From the NCBI GenBank assembly GCA_025057645.1, contig JANXBJ010000005.1, positions 1 to 64,000 on the forward strand: a DNA stretch of 64,000 nt. The letters run 5' to 3'. This DNA is from Anaerolineales bacterium. Lineage in GTDB: Bacteria; Chloroflexota; Anaerolineae; Anaerolineales; UBA4823. Under the pieces are notes generated by a model, which searched no databases, was not told where the DNA came from, and saw only the letters and a list, made by a program, of their open reading frames with translations. Made by a program: the position numbers and the translations under genes. Below, one piece after another: positions 25,138-35,321 of this stretch. How positions within the stretch are numbered: the first letter of the stretch is position 1; each line of letters starts with the position of its first letter.

Positions 25138-28100
25138 CGATGGCGGCGACGTTTTTTCTTCGAGCCGGCCCCATCGGTCTTTTGGGTCGCTTGGGGTGAG
25201 GCGACCGTTTGGTTGGATTGAGTTTCGGCGATCGCCTCTCGGGAGGGGACTTCGGCCTCTTCCGAGGTAGCGCTGCGTTCGGCAACTTGGACGACGCTGA
25301 GCTGACGTGGGCGGTAAGTGAACATGCGCGAGATCACCCCCAAGCGCATATTTTGGATCAGTTCCTGGAACAGGGTCGATGCTCGGGATTTGTATTGCAC
25401 CAAGGGATCGCGCTGGGCATAAGCTTCAAGGCCGATAGAAACCCGCAGGGCTTCCATTTGGGTGAGGTAGTCCACCCATAATTCCGAGATCACTCCCAAC
25501 AACAATTGGCGGTAAATCGCCGTTAGAGCGCGCCGCCCCAGTTCGGAAAGGATCGCTTCGCGGATTTCTTGGGGTAGGGTCTGCAAGGGGAAAGGAAGCG
25601 ATTGCTCATAGGCCTCTTCTCCGATGGCCTTGCGGATGGCTTGGCGCGTGGCGGAGTCGAGTTCCTCAAGGCGGTTTTGAGCCACCTTTTGGAATTCCTC
25701 CGCTCCGAGGAGCAGGCGATGGGCTTGTTGGGCTGCTTCGAGATGGGCTAAAACCTCTTGAGCCACTTCTTGGGGAGCACGGCCTTCAAGGTAGCGGGCT
25801 GCGAGATAAACGTAATGGAGACGAGGGGTAACCACCTGAACGCGCCGGTGAGTGCGCTTATCGAAAACGGTCTGCTGGCTTTGGGCCATGACCAGCAATA
25901 AATGGACCGCCCCAGAAGGATCAAGGTATCCCTCTGTCCTTCCTAGGAAGGCATCGAGGTCGCGGGCAATGGCCCCTTGAAAGCCGTTGCTTTCGTTGCC
26001 GAGCCAGAGTTGACGACGAGCGTCCAGAACGCGTTCGAGGAATTCGAAAACTTTTTCCTCTAATTCATCCCATGAACGCACAGTCGAGAGCAGATTCTTG
26101 AGAGCGCTCTCGTCTTGCAAGCGGCGCGTTACCGCTCCGCTCACTCGGACGAGGGTTTGGTTCCAGAGCCCCTCCTGAATTTGGGCCTTGATCACTTCTT
26201 CCAGCTCTAGCGGGTCTTCGCTCAGCAAACGAAGCTGTTCGTTGGATAACTTGACGGGGACGCGGGCGACTTCGTTTATTTCCTCCAGAAGTTGACGCGG
26301 GTTGAGCTGCGACTCTGCTTCGGTGTTCTCTCGGATGCCGCCGAGAAAAGTCTCAATTGCCTCAAAACGTTCTTCCAATTGTGACTCGTAGCGTTGACGG
26401 ATTTGCTCCAGCGAGTCGGAAATCACTCGCCGCAAGTGTTCCTCCTCGGCATCCATAGCTGCCCGAGCAATCGATAATAAGACGGGCTTCAGACCTGGTA
26501 TAGGGAGCACTTCTTGCCCGTTGTGCTCTACCGAATGTCTATGGATTAACTCTTCCGAAAGCAGCTTAAGAGTGAACGAAGGGAAGAGGTGATGATTCAC
26601 CGCAAAAGGAGGTTGAACTTGCTCCAGCCAAGAGAGCAGACGCCAAGGGCCTTCCTCTTGGCGCAAAGCCTCGGGAATGCGGCGCGAAATTTCGACCTGC
26701 AACATTTCGGTTACATCATCATGCAGGTCCTCTTTGGTAAAAATGCGGTCGCGCTGCTTGTAGATTGTCAGCCGTTGGCTGTTGAGCACGTCATCGTATT
26801 CGAGCAAGTGCTTGCGGATGTCAAAGTTAGCCCCTTCGACTCGGGTCTGGGACTGTTCGATCAGGCGGCTGACCAAATTCATCTCCAGTGGCAGCGCGTC
26901 GTCCATCTTGAAGCGTTGCATGAGTGCGTTGGCTTGCTCACCCCCAAAGAGACGTAGGAGGTCGTCCTCCATGGAGAGGTAAAAGCGCGACGAACCGGGA
27001 TCGCCCTGGCGAGCGGCGCGCCCGCGCAGTTGATTGTCAATGCGTCGGGCCTCGTGGCGCTCGGAGCCAATAACGTGCAGGCCGCCGAGCGCGCGCACTT
27101 TCTCCATCTCCTCCATGTAGCGCAGAAAGTCACTCACTTGGGTATCGTAGATCCCGTATTCACTGGCCTCCATACTGAGCAGCGCTTGGCGGCGTTCTTG
27201 GAGCGACATGGCATAGGGATTGGGGTATCCGGCGCGGCGGAGCACGCGGTGTACGGCAGTGAGCGTTTCCTCTTTGAGTTCGCCCCCTAATTTGATATCC
27301 ACTCCCCGTCCGGCCATATTTGTGGCGATGGTCACTGCCCCAAAAGCCCCTGCGCCCGCAATGATCTGGCTTTCCTCGGCGTGCTTGCGCGCATTCAATA
27401 CTTGATGGGGGATGCCCCCTTGCAAGATCGCCAAGAGCCGCTTCTCATCCTGTTCCCTAAGGTGGAGAATCTGGCGCAGGCGGGCAAGGTTGCTGGGCTC
27501 TTCGGGGTTGAAAGGCACGTCCAATTCGCGAGCCAGTTTGCGCATTTGAGTGAGGTCGATTTTCTCCAGGGGTTCATAGAGGAAGAGCAGCTCCGGCACT
27601 TGGCGGCCGTCTTCTTCGCGGTTGTGCTTTTCGAACCACGCTTTGCGCAAAAGAAGCACCTGAGCGAGGCGGCGGATCGGTTCGGCGCGCAGGCGTGCCG
27701 AAAGGCGTTCAGACATCTCTACCGAGGTCGTCCCGACCAGCAAGGGACGCCCGAGCGCATGATTTTGGATAATCTCTTGCATGATGGCTCGGATCTTGGC
27801 TTCTTGGGTGCGATAGACTACGTCCGGGTAATCCTTGCGCTTCCAGAAGACGGGCTTCTTTTCCGGGTCGTCTTTGCGGGCATAGTAACGGTACTTATAC
27901 CCGAACTCATCCTTGGCCTCTAATTCCACCAGCTCGGAGTCGGGCTGCATGGCGCGATATTCCAAGTTCGTTGGGATGGCAACTACGCCCAGCTTGTAGA
28001 TCTTATCGAACTCCTCGGCCTCGGTCACCGCCGTGCCGCTCATGCCGGCCAGTTTTTCGTACATGCGGAAGTAATTCTGGATGGTGATGGTGGCGTAGGT

Positions 28101-29249
28101 GACGTTCTCCGGCTGGACGCGCACACCTTCTTTGGCTTCTACGGCTTGGTGTAAGCCATCCGACCAGCGTCGACCGGGCATCAGCCGGCCGGTGAATTCA
28201 TCAATGATGATCACCTTGCCACCCTGCACGAGGTAGTCCTTATTGCGGTGAAACAAGAATTGGGCACGCAGGGCCTGTTCCAGATATCCCAACAAGCGAG
28301 CTTGTTCAGGGGTGACATCTTCGGGGCGGTCGGGATCACGTAAAGGCATCCCCAGCAGTTCTTCCACGTGGGCTTCACCGACTTCGGTTAGGGAGACGGT
28401 GCGATCGCGCTCGTTGACTTCGTAATCCTCCGGGCGCAAGGCGCGCACCACTTGGGCCATGCGGGTATACCACTCCACATCTTCGGAGGCAGGCCCCGAA
28501 ATAATCAGCGGTGTGCGCGCTTCGTCGATGAGAATGTTATCCACTTCGTCGATGATTGCGTAGTAGTGCCCTCGTTGCACTCGGTCTTCGAGGCTCCAGA
28601 CCATGTTATCACGCAGGTAGTCAAAGCCGAACTCGCTGTTCGTCCCGTAAACGATATCGGCTGCGTAGGCCTCGGCGCGCGGCACCATGCGCAATTGATG
28701 TTGATCCTCGTGGGGTGAATGGCGCTCTAGGTCAACAAGGAAGGCCTTTTTGGCGTTTTCGGTGCGCGCCGCCATTTGTAATACCCCCACCGTCATCCCT
28801 AAGGCGTGGTAAATGGGCCCCATCCAGCGCGCATCGCGGCGGGCCAGGTAATCGTTGACCGTCACTAGATGGACGCTTTTTCCCGTCAGGGCGTTGAGGT
28901 AAAGCGGCAGGGTGGCGACCAGGGTTTTACCTTCCCCGGTGCGCATTTCGGCAATCTTGCCTTGATGTAACACGATCCCGCCGATCAACTGCACGTCATA
29001 ATGGCGCAGCCCAAGGGTGCGCTTGCTGGCTTCGCGCACCGCTGCGAACGCTTCAGGCAAAAGGTCATCCAGCGTTTCGCCCTCTCTAAGCCGTCGGCGG
29101 AACTCAACCGTTTTTGCAGCCAGTGCTTCGTCGCTCAGCGCCTCGAAGTCGCTTTCTAAGGCGTTGATTTGAGCGACAATTTGGGCATACTTCTCCAGTT
29201 CTTTCTTGTTGGGGTCACCCCCAATTAGAGTGACCAGTCTTCTTAGCAT
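25134..29249 (-). CDS. secA: Preprotein translocase ATPase SecA, expanded form
   Basis: ATPase that drives Sec-dependent export through SecYEG. Walker A RTGEGKT is near residue 105, the DEAD-type Walker B reads IDEVDNILIDEARTP, and the NBD2 motifs TNMAGRGVDI and QLRGRAARQGD are intact. The product has 1371 residues, against about 830-900 for typical SecA. Extra material includes about 100 residues in NBD2 between SERLSARL and IPHQVLNAR, and about 220 residues between the helical-scaffold motif LLEYDDVLN (near 815) and LWVDYLTQMEALR (near 1260). The C-terminal Cys/His zinc tail is missing; the protein ends in a basic KKKRRRHR tail. ATG 29249 is preferred to 29255 because of GAGGAA spacing. Confidence 0.95.
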   Translation of the reverse strand: MLRRLVTLIGGDPNKKELEKYAQIVAQINALESDFEALSDEALAAKTVEFRRRLREGETLDDLLPEAFAAVREASKRTLGLRHYDVQLIGGIVLHQGKIAEMRTGEGKTLVATLPLYLNALTGKSVHLVTVNDYLARRDARWMGPIYHALGMTVGVLQMAARTENAKKAFLVDLERHSPHEDQHQLRMVPRAEAYAADIVYGTNSEFGFDYLRDNMVWSLEDRVQRGHYYAIIDEVDNILIDEARTPLIISGPASEDVEWYTRMAQVVRALRPEDYEVNERDRTVSLTEVGEAHVEELLGMPLRDPDRPEDVTPEQARLLGYLEQALRAQFLFHRNKDYLVQGGKVIIIDEFTGRLMPGRRWSDGLHQAVEAKEGVRVQPENVTYATITIQNYFRMYEKLAGMSGTAVTEAEEFDKIYKLGVVAIPTNLEYRAMQPDSELVELEAKDEFGYKYRYYARKDDPEKKPVFWKRKDYPDVVYRTQEAKIRAIMQEIIQNHALGRPLLVGTTSVEMSERLSARLRAEPIRRLAQVLLLRKAWFEKHNREEDGRQVPELLFLYEPLEKIDLTQMRKLARELDVPFNPEEPSNLARLRQILHLREQDEKRLLAILQGGIPHQVLNARKHAEESQIIAGAGAFGAVTIATNMAGRGVDIKLGGELKEETLTAVHRVLRRAGYPNPYAMSLQERRQALLSMEASEYGIYDTQVSDFLRYMEEMEKVRALGGLHVIGSERHEARRIDNQLRGRAARQGDPGSSRFYLSMEDDLLRLFGGEQANALMQRFKMDDALPLEMNLVSRLIEQSQTRVEGANFDIRKHLLEYDDVLNSQRLTIYKQRDRIFTKEDLHDDVTEMLQVEISRRIPEALRQEEGPWRLLSWLEQVQPPFAVNHHLFPSFTLKLLSEELIHRHSVEHNGQEVLPIPGLKPVLLSIARAAMDAEEEHLRRVISDSLEQIRQRYESQLEERFEAIETFLGGIRENTEAESQLNPRQLLEEINEVARVPVKLSNEQLRLLSEDPLELEEVIKAQIQEGLWNQTLVRVSGAVTRRLQDESALKNLLSTVRSWDELEEKVFEFLERVLDARRQLWLGNESNGFQGAIARDLDAFLGRTEGYLDPSGAVHLLLVMAQSQQTVFDKRTHRRVQVVTPRLHYVYLAARYLEGRAPQEVAQEVLAHLEAAQQAHRLLLGAEEFQKVAQNRLEELDSATRQAIRKAIGEEAYEQSLPFPLQTLPQEIREAILSELGRRALTAIYRQLLLGVISELWVDYLTQMEALRVSIGLEAYAQRDPLVQYKSRASTLFQELIQNMRLGVISRMFTYRPRQLSVVQVAERSATSEEAEVPSREAIAETQSNQTVASPQATQKTDGAGSKKKRRRHR

Positions 29250-29269
29250 CGTCATTTCCTCGAATGGGG

Positions 29270-29278
29270 ATTATAGCA
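29270..29278 (-). promoter_or_regulatory. Extended -10 promoter box of secA
   Basis: TGCTATAAT on the minus strand, 21 bases before the secA start. No consensus -35 is visible, in keeping with an extended -10 promoter. Predicted leader about 14 bases, containing GAGGAA. Confidence 0.7.
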
Positions 29279-29441
29279 CAGGCAACAACCGCAGGAGGTG
29301 AATGATATCATCTCCTCAGACTTGCGCACTTGGCATAGACAAAAACATCAAGGCCCGTAAAGACCGAGAATTGCCACCTATTGCCCCTGCGACTTAGGGA
29401 TTGAATGGTCGGCGTGGAGGAGGGAAAAGGCGCCGGCACCC

Positions 29442-30629
29442 TTACGCCGGTTGTGCCGGCAGGGAGGCTGACTGGCGGCTTTCGGCGGCGATGGAAAGGC
29501 TGAGCAGAAAGCCGATCATCATAATCACAGCGCCGGTCAAGTAAGGGAGAAACATCCGGATATCGAAGACAAGTCCGGCCCATAGCGGCCCGGCAATGCG
29601 CCCCAGGCTGAGGAAGGAATTAGCGACCCCCATAGTAAAGCCTTGTTCCTCCGGAGTGCGCTTAGAGATCAAGGCCGCCACAGCAGGGTTGAGTAGGGCA
29701 TTGCTGAGCACAAACAACCCGCTGGTCACGAGGAGTTGAACAAGGTTTTGGGCCAAGAGCATCAGGATGAATCCTATGGCGCTACCCAGCAGCGCAGCGC
29801 GCATGACCACCACCTCTCCCCAGCGTCGTGTTGTAGGTCCGACCAATCCCACTTGCGTCGCTGCGGCAATCAGTCCAATGAAGGTCAAGACCGTGCCCAC
29901 TTGGGCGGGGGTGAAGTCGTAACGGAGTTGAGCGTAGAGGCCGAAAATTCCCTCAAAGTTGGTCAGCCCAAAGCTGATGAGGAAGGAGATAAGAAATAGC
30001 AGACCGATCGGGCTTCTCAGAGCCGAAGCCAATGCGCCAAGGCGCGACCGCTTCGGCCTAGCGAGTTGCACCGGACCGGAGGGGTGGCTTTCGGGGAGAA
30101 GCACAAAGACCAATACCAAGGCGACAAGGGAAAGGCCGGATGCCAAGAAGAAGGGCGCAGAGAGCGAGAGATGGGCTATCCAGCCCCCTAGGCCGGGGCC
30201 CACCACCATGCCCAGTCCCATAGCAGCGCCGATCATCCCCATCTTGCCCCCGCGCTCGCTTTGTTCGGTGCTATCCCCAATGTATGCCATCGCCGTGGGC
30301 AAGGTGGCGGAGGAGAGGATGCCAGCTAGGGCGCGCGCAGCGAAGAGCATCCAGAGGTGGGTGGAGAGGCCGTATAGCAGTTGAGCGATGGCATTGCCCA
30401 AAACCCCCAGCATGAGAATCGGTTTGCGCCCATGGCGATCCGAAATGCTGCCCCAAAGCGGGGCGAAGAGAAATTGCATCACTCCGTAGATCGCCATCAG
30501 CCCCCCTAGGGCGCTTCCGCCACCGCCAAAGCGGACGACATAAAAAGGGAGGATAGGGATCACAATGCCAAAGCCCAGCATGACCACAACAAGGGTGAAG
30601 AACAAGATCAATACCGGTCGGTTATGCAT
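29442..30629 (-). CDS. MFS transporter, TetA-like drug exporter
   Basis: Twelve-helix major facilitator protein of 395 residues in the cytoplasmic membrane. The loop 2-3 motif A is GSISDRHGRKP with the conserved Asp and Arg, and the helix 5 antiporter motif C-like element GMVVGPGLGGWI is present, which points to proton-coupled export. The family is the TetA/MdtG-like drug:H+ antiporter group; the substrate cannot be told from sequence. The start has AAGGAG close upstream. It stands alone between secA and a divergent EamA gene. Confidence 0.9.
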   Translation of the reverse strand: MHNRPVLILFFTLVVVMLGFGIVIPILPFYVVRFGGGGSALGGLMAIYGVMQFLFAPLWGSISDRHGRKPILMLGVLGNAIAQLLYGLSTHLWMLFAARALAGILSSATLPTAMAYIGDSTEQSERGGKMGMIGAAMGLGMVVGPGLGGWIAHLSLSAPFFLASGLSLVALVLVFVLLPESHPSGPVQLARPKRSRLGALASALRSPIGLLFLISFLISFGLTNFEGIFGLYAQLRYDFTPAQVGTVLTFIGLIAAATQVGLVGPTTRRWGEVVVMRAALLGSAIGFILMLLAQNLVQLLVTSGLFVLSNALLNPAVAALISKRTPEEQGFTMGVANSFLSLGRIAGPLWAGLVFDIRMFLPYLTGAVIMMIGFLLSLSIAAESRQSASLPAQPA

Positions 30630-30929
30630 TGCTCCTTGGCTTAGCGTTTGCGCTATCTCTATAAGCTCGTCAAAGCTAAAGTTGGCAAGAATTCTATCAT
30701 TACATTGGTGTTTTGCGTCTGGCGAGAGTCCGTCTGCGATGGGGCTTTGCGCTCGATCGGTGTTCGTGCTTGGAGTTTCGGCAGGCGTGTAGGTCAGGGT
30801 GGGAGGGACGAATGAAATCGCCTGTTAGGTGAGGAAAGGAAGCCTCTGTCGGTCGGGAGCGTGCAGTTATAATATCGCCACTCGCTCCTCGGCGGGGTGT
30901 GAGTGTAGTCTCTTTGGAGGGATCATCCG
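30630..30929 (+). promoter_or_regulatory. Divergent intergenic region with -10 box
   Basis: Three hundred bases between the MFS gene and the EamA gene. TATAAT at 30868-30873 is a likely -10 for the EamA gene, without a clear -35. Nothing else is recognisable. Confidence 0.45.
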
Positions 30930-31352
30930 ATGTTCGGCGCAGGTTGGTTATTCTATTCTGTTCTTTCCCTTCTCACCTGGGGTCTATGGGGCTTTTTCGG
31001 GAAGGTGGCTTCCCGGAGCATTTCGGGCGAAGGCCTGGTTTTGGTCTCCAATCTCGGCTGGTTGGCCACCTACCCGATTTTGGTTATCGCCTTTCGCAAT
31101 CACTTGCGCTCCTCGCTGAGCAGCGGCGATTTGTCTTGGGGAATCTTGGCCGGAGCGGTTGGAAGCCTAGGGATGTTGTTTTTTTACTTTGCCTTGGAGC
31201 GCGGCGAAGCTTCGCGTGTAGTTGCGATTACGGCGGCATATCCTTTGATCACCGCGTTGCTGGCGTTCTTGCTCTTAGGGGAAAATTTTTCCTTGCAGAA
31301 GTTGGTCGGCTTGGTTTTCGCTTTGATTGGGGTTGTGATCTTGTCACGCTAG
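30930..31352 (+). CDS. Small EamA-family membrane transporter
   Basis: Protein of 140 residues with five hydrophobic helices and one EamA unit, half the length of the usual two-unit DMT transporters. It therefore probably works as a dimer. The first helix region LTWGLWGFFGKVASR and the C-terminal AAYPLITALLAFLLLGENFS followed by GLVFALIGVVIL are typical of the family. The start ATG follows GGAGGG by eight bases. Substrates of such short EamA proteins are generally unknown. It ends 126 bases before dnaE. Confidence 0.88.
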   Translation: MFGAGWLFYSVLSLLTWGLWGFFGKVASRSISGEGLVLVSNLGWLATYPILVIAFRNHLRSSLSSGDLSWGILAGAVGSLGMLFFYFALERGEASRVVAITAAYPLITALLAFLLLGENFSLQKLVGLVFALIGVVILSR

Positions 31353-31457
31353 GTTCACCCAAGCTGCCGAGGCAGCGGGAGTGCGAGCCCCAACAGTCGC
31401 CTGAACCTCTCCTCCCTCGGGACGGCCTAAATTTTAAGCTCGGCTCGAGAAGGCTCA

Positions 31458-31466
31458 TGCTATAAT
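31458..31466 (+). promoter_or_regulatory. Extended -10 promoter box of dnaE
   Basis: TGCTATAAT whose last base is only 12 bases before the dnaE ATG. The expected transcription start is about 31473, leaving a leader of about six bases with no Shine-Dalgarno. Confidence 0.7.
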
Positions 31467-31478
31467 CTTCCTAGCCCC

Positions 31479-34400
31479 ATGAGTTTTGTGCACTTACACG
31501 TCCATTCCGAATACTCGCTGCTGGACGGTTTCAGCAACCTCAAGAAGCTGGTGCGGCGCGTCCAGGAGATGGGAATGCCCGCCGTGGCCCTCACCGACCA
31601 TGGCACTATGTTCGGCGTGGTCGAATTCTATCATCACGCAATGGCAGCGGGGATCAAACCGGTCGTCGGCGTCGAGGCTTATCTGGCGGCGCGCAGTATG
31701 AAAGACCGCGACCCTCAATTGGATAAAAAATCCACCCACATTTTGCTGCTGGCAGAAAACCAGACCGGGTATCAGAACTTGCTCAAGTTGGTTAGCGCCG
31801 CCCAGTGCGAGGGATTTTACTACTATCCGCGCATCGATCATGAATTGCTCGCCCAATACTCGGAGGGTCTAATCTGCACTTCGGGGTGCATGTCTGCAGA
31901 GGTGCCTCGCCTGATCCTCGAGGGGCGGGTTGAGGAGGCTCGTCGGCGCCTGGATTGGTATTATGAGGTCTTCGGTCCCGACCGTTTCTTCTTGGAACTC
32001 CAACAGCATGATATCCCCGAGATGGAGACGATCAACCGTAATCTGGTGCTGCTCGGCAAGCGGTATCAGGCCCGGTTTGTCGCCACCAACGACGTTCACT
32101 ACATCGAGAAAGAAGATTGGCGGCTGCAGGATATCTTGCTCGCAATCCAAACCGGCAGCGTTCTCAGCGATCCGAATCGAATGCGGATGACCGATCCCTC
32201 TTATTATTTGCGCTCGCCCGAAGAGATGAGTGCTTTGTTTGCCGAGGTGCCCGAGGCGCTGCGCAATACCCTGTGGATTGCCGAGCGCTGCAACGTTGAT
32301 TTGAGCTTCAAGGGATATCACCTCCCAGTTTTCGAAGTTCCAGAAGGATATACGCCCCACAGTTATCTTCGGGAACTCTGCGAGGCGGGTCTGAAGAAGC
32401 GCTATGGCTCTCGCGCCGAAGATCCAACGCTGCGCCAACGCTTGGAATATGAACTGAGTGTGATCCATCAGATGGGGTTTGACACGTATTTCCTCATCGT
32501 ATGGGATTTGTGTCGCTACGCCCGCCAGCAGGGTATTTGGTACAATGCGCGCGGCTCGGCAGCCGGTTCGGTTGTTGCCTATTGCCTAGAAATCACTCTG
32601 GTGGATCCACTTGAGCATGGGTTGATCTTCGAACGCTTTCTGAACCCCAGCCGCATCTCGATGCCGGACATCGACTTGGATTTTCGCGATGATCGACGCG
32701 TGGAGATGATGGAATATGCGACGCGGAAGTACGGCGAGGATAAGGTTGCTCAAATCATCACCTTTGGCACGCTGGGGGCACGCGCTGCCATCCGGGATAT
32801 CGGTCGAGTCATGGATATCCCCCTCAATGAGGTAGACCGCGTTGCAAAGCTGATTCCTAACATCCCCGGCAAACCGGTGACCATCCGGCAGGCGCTGGAG
32901 GAAATTCCTGAGCTGAAACAAATTTACGAGAGCGCGCCGTACTTAAGAGAATTGATCGACACGGCCAGTCAAATGGAAGGCGTCGTTCGCAATGCAGGCA
33001 CTCACGCTGCAGGAATCGTGATCGCCGATCGTCCGCTTGTGGAGTATATCCCTATTCATCGTCCTACCGGAAGCACAACCGAGGAAAGCCCGATCAAGAT
33101 GGTCACCCAATTTGAAATGTCCGTCTTGGAGAGCCTGGGCCTGCTCAAAGTGGACTTTCTCGGCTTGGCTACCCTGACCATCATGGCGCGAGCCTGTGAG
33201 TTGATCCGCCAACGGCATGGGGTAGAGCTGAATCTCTATAACATTCCGGTGGATGACCCCGCAACTTACGAACTCTTAGGTCGGGGCGAAACGGCAGGGG
33301 TATTTCAGGTGGAAGGTTCGGGGATGCGTCGTTATTTGATGCAGATGAAGCCGAAGAACCTCTCCCATGTGATTGCCATGGTGGCCCTTTTCCGGCCCGG
33401 GCCGATGGATTTTATTCCCGGCTATATCCGGCGAATGCACGGTGAAGAGCCGATAGTGTATCGCCATCCGGCCCTAGAGCCAATCTTTCGCGAGACTTAT
33501 GGTTTTCCGGTTTACCAAGAACAGTTGATGTTTGCTGCCATGCAGTTGGCCGGCTATACGGCTGCTGAGGCGGATGATTTGCGCAAAGCGGTTTCCAAGA
33601 AGCTCAAAGACAAGCTTTTGAAACATCGCGAGAAGTTCATCCAAGGGGCGAAGAAGAACGGGATCGACGAGGAAACTGCTGGGGCTATCTTTGACGATTG
33701 GGAGGAGTTCGCTCGCTACGGCTTCAACAAAGCTCATGCAGCCGATTACGGTGTGATTGCCGTTCAGACCGCCTATCTCAAAGCTCATTACCCGGTCGAA
33801 TATATGACTGCTCTGCTGTCCGTCTCGGCCAACGAGACGGAGAAGGTGGCTCTTTATGTCGCCGATGCGCGACGCATGGGAATCCCGGTCGAACCTCCGG
33901 ATATCAACGTCAGTGGGTGGGATTTCACCATCGAGGATGACCCTGTAAGCGGCCGCTCAAAAATTCGTTTCGGTCTCGGAGCGGTGAAGAACGTTGGGCA
34001 TGGTCCGGTGGAGGCGATCTTGAAGGGACGCGGGGATAAGCCCTTTTCCGACCTGAACGACTTTGCCCGCCGCGTCGATCTGCGTCAAGTTGGCCGACGG
34101 GCACTCGAGTCCTTGATCCGTGTTGGGGCTTTCGATCGTTTTGCTCCCCGTTACGCTATCCTAGAAGCCATCGATACCATGATGGCGATGAGTGCAGCGC
34201 ATTTCCGCGCCGCGGAGAGCGGTCAAATGAGCCTCTTCGGCGCCCACACCGGGGTGAGTGAAGTCATCGCCCTTCCCAAGGTTTTCCGCGAAGTCTCCAA
34301 GAAAGAAATGCTCGGTTGGGAAAGGGAGTTGCTCGGTCTATATGTCTCTGACCACCCGCTGAACCCCGTTATGCACCTCCTCTCCCAGGCTGTCACCCAT

Positions 34401-35321
34401 TATTCGGGCCAGTTGGGTGAAGCTTCTCCACAGGAGGCGGTGCGGGTGGCAGGAATGGTCACCCAGATCCGCCAACACCAGACTAAGAGTGGCAAGCCGA
34501 TGGCCTTTGTCACTCTGGAGGACATCCAAGGCACCATCGAGTTGGTGATCTTCCCGAGCACCTGGCAAAAGGTCAAGCCCCTCGTCCAGCTAGAGCGTAT
34601 CCTCCTTGTAGAAGGCAAGCCTGCCGGCGATGGGGGCGAAGCCAAAGTGGTTGTCGATCAGGTCTTCACCGATCTTCGTCTGGTCACTTCCTTGGATAGC
34701 TCACCCCCTCCAGCCTCGGCAAACCCTCCACCTCTGCTCTCCCCTAGCAGGGGCGAGGCTGCTTTGGTCTCTGAAACCCCAGAGACGGGAGTGGGAAGTT
34801 TCTCGGACAAAGAGGAAGATGAAGGGCTTTCCTCTGTCGGAGAGCCCCTTTCACGCACGAAGGAAGCGTCCGAAGAGACTCAGGCTGCGGTCGAGCCGGA
34901 TATGAGGGGGCAGACGGAAGAACCTCAACCTGTTTCGGCTCTCGTAGCAGAGCCCGAAAGCGATCCCCTTCTCCGAGGCGCGGCGGATGATGAACTCCAA
35001 GCGCCGCAAGGCCCGTACATCCTACCCCCCCAGTTCGAGGAGGGTAAAGGAATTCACATGGTGACGGTCGTTTTTCACCAAGGGGAAGACCGCAGCCGCG
35101 ATCTGATCCGTTTCCGCCGTATCTATGGCACATTGGTCTCTTACCCCGGTGAGGACCGGTTCTGTTTCCAAGTTTATGACAACGGTCGGGGCTACTTAAT
35201 CCAATTTCCCAACGAGACCACGCGGGTATGCCCTGAGCTTTTGGAGCAGTTGCAAGATTTAGTGGGAAAGGAGAATTACTGGGTTAGGAAACTCTCCCTT
35301 CATCCTGCGCCCGGCGCTTAG
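31479..35321 (+). CDS. dnaE: DNA polymerase III alpha subunit
   Basis: Replicative polymerase catalytic subunit, 1280 residues. The N-terminal PHP domain begins FVHLHVHSEYSLLDG; the catalytic palm has MPDIDLDF with its two aspartates near residues 396-400; the fingers, HhH and OB-fold regions follow. Between the OB fold and a short C-terminal domain lies about 120 residues of low-complexity Ser/Pro/Glu-rich sequence (near 1070-1190). That makes the protein longer than the usual 1150 or so. The ATG at 31479 lacks a Shine-Dalgarno, but the homology begins right there. Codon use is like its neighbours. Confidence 0.97.
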   Translation: MSFVHLHVHSEYSLLDGFSNLKKLVRRVQEMGMPAVALTDHGTMFGVVEFYHHAMAAGIKPVVGVEAYLAARSMKDRDPQLDKKSTHILLLAENQTGYQNLLKLVSAAQCEGFYYYPRIDHELLAQYSEGLICTSGCMSAEVPRLILEGRVEEARRRLDWYYEVFGPDRFFLELQQHDIPEMETINRNLVLLGKRYQARFVATNDVHYIEKEDWRLQDILLAIQTGSVLSDPNRMRMTDPSYYLRSPEEMSALFAEVPEALRNTLWIAERCNVDLSFKGYHLPVFEVPEGYTPHSYLRELCEAGLKKRYGSRAEDPTLRQRLEYELSVIHQMGFDTYFLIVWDLCRYARQQGIWYNARGSAAGSVVAYCLEITLVDPLEHGLIFERFLNPSRISMPDIDLDFRDDRRVEMMEYATRKYGEDKVAQIITFGTLGARAAIRDIGRVMDIPLNEVDRVAKLIPNIPGKPVTIRQALEEIPELKQIYESAPYLRELIDTASQMEGVVRNAGTHAAGIVIADRPLVEYIPIHRPTGSTTEESPIKMVTQFEMSVLESLGLLKVDFLGLATLTIMARACELIRQRHGVELNLYNIPVDDPATYELLGRGETAGVFQVEGSGMRRYLMQMKPKNLSHVIAMVALFRPGPMDFIPGYIRRMHGEEPIVYRHPALEPIFRETYGFPVYQEQLMFAAMQLAGYTAAEADDLRKAVSKKLKDKLLKHREKFIQGAKKNGIDEETAGAIFDDWEEFARYGFNKAHAADYGVIAVQTAYLKAHYPVEYMTALLSVSANETEKVALYVADARRMGIPVEPPDINVSGWDFTIEDDPVSGRSKIRFGLGAVKNVGHGPVEAILKGRGDKPFSDLNDFARRVDLRQVGRRALESLIRVGAFDRFAPRYAILEAIDTMMAMSAAHFRAAESGQMSLFGAHTGVSEVIALPKVFREVSKKEMLGWERELLGLYVSDHPLNPVMHLLSQAVTHYSGQLGEASPQEAVRVAGMVTQIRQHQTKSGKPMAFVTLEDIQGTIELVIFPSTWQKVKPLVQLERILLVEGKPAGDGGEAKVVVDQVFTDLRLVTSLDSSPPPASANPPPLLSPSRGEAALVSETPETGVGSFSDKEEDEGLSSVGEPLSRTKEASEETQAAVEPDMRGQTEEPQPVSALVAEPESDPLLRGAADDELQAPQGPYILPPQFEEGKGIHMVTVVFHQGEDRSRDLIRFRRIYGTLVSYPGEDRFCFQVYDNGRGYLIQFPNETTRVCPELLEQLQDLVGKENYWVRKLSLHPAPGA

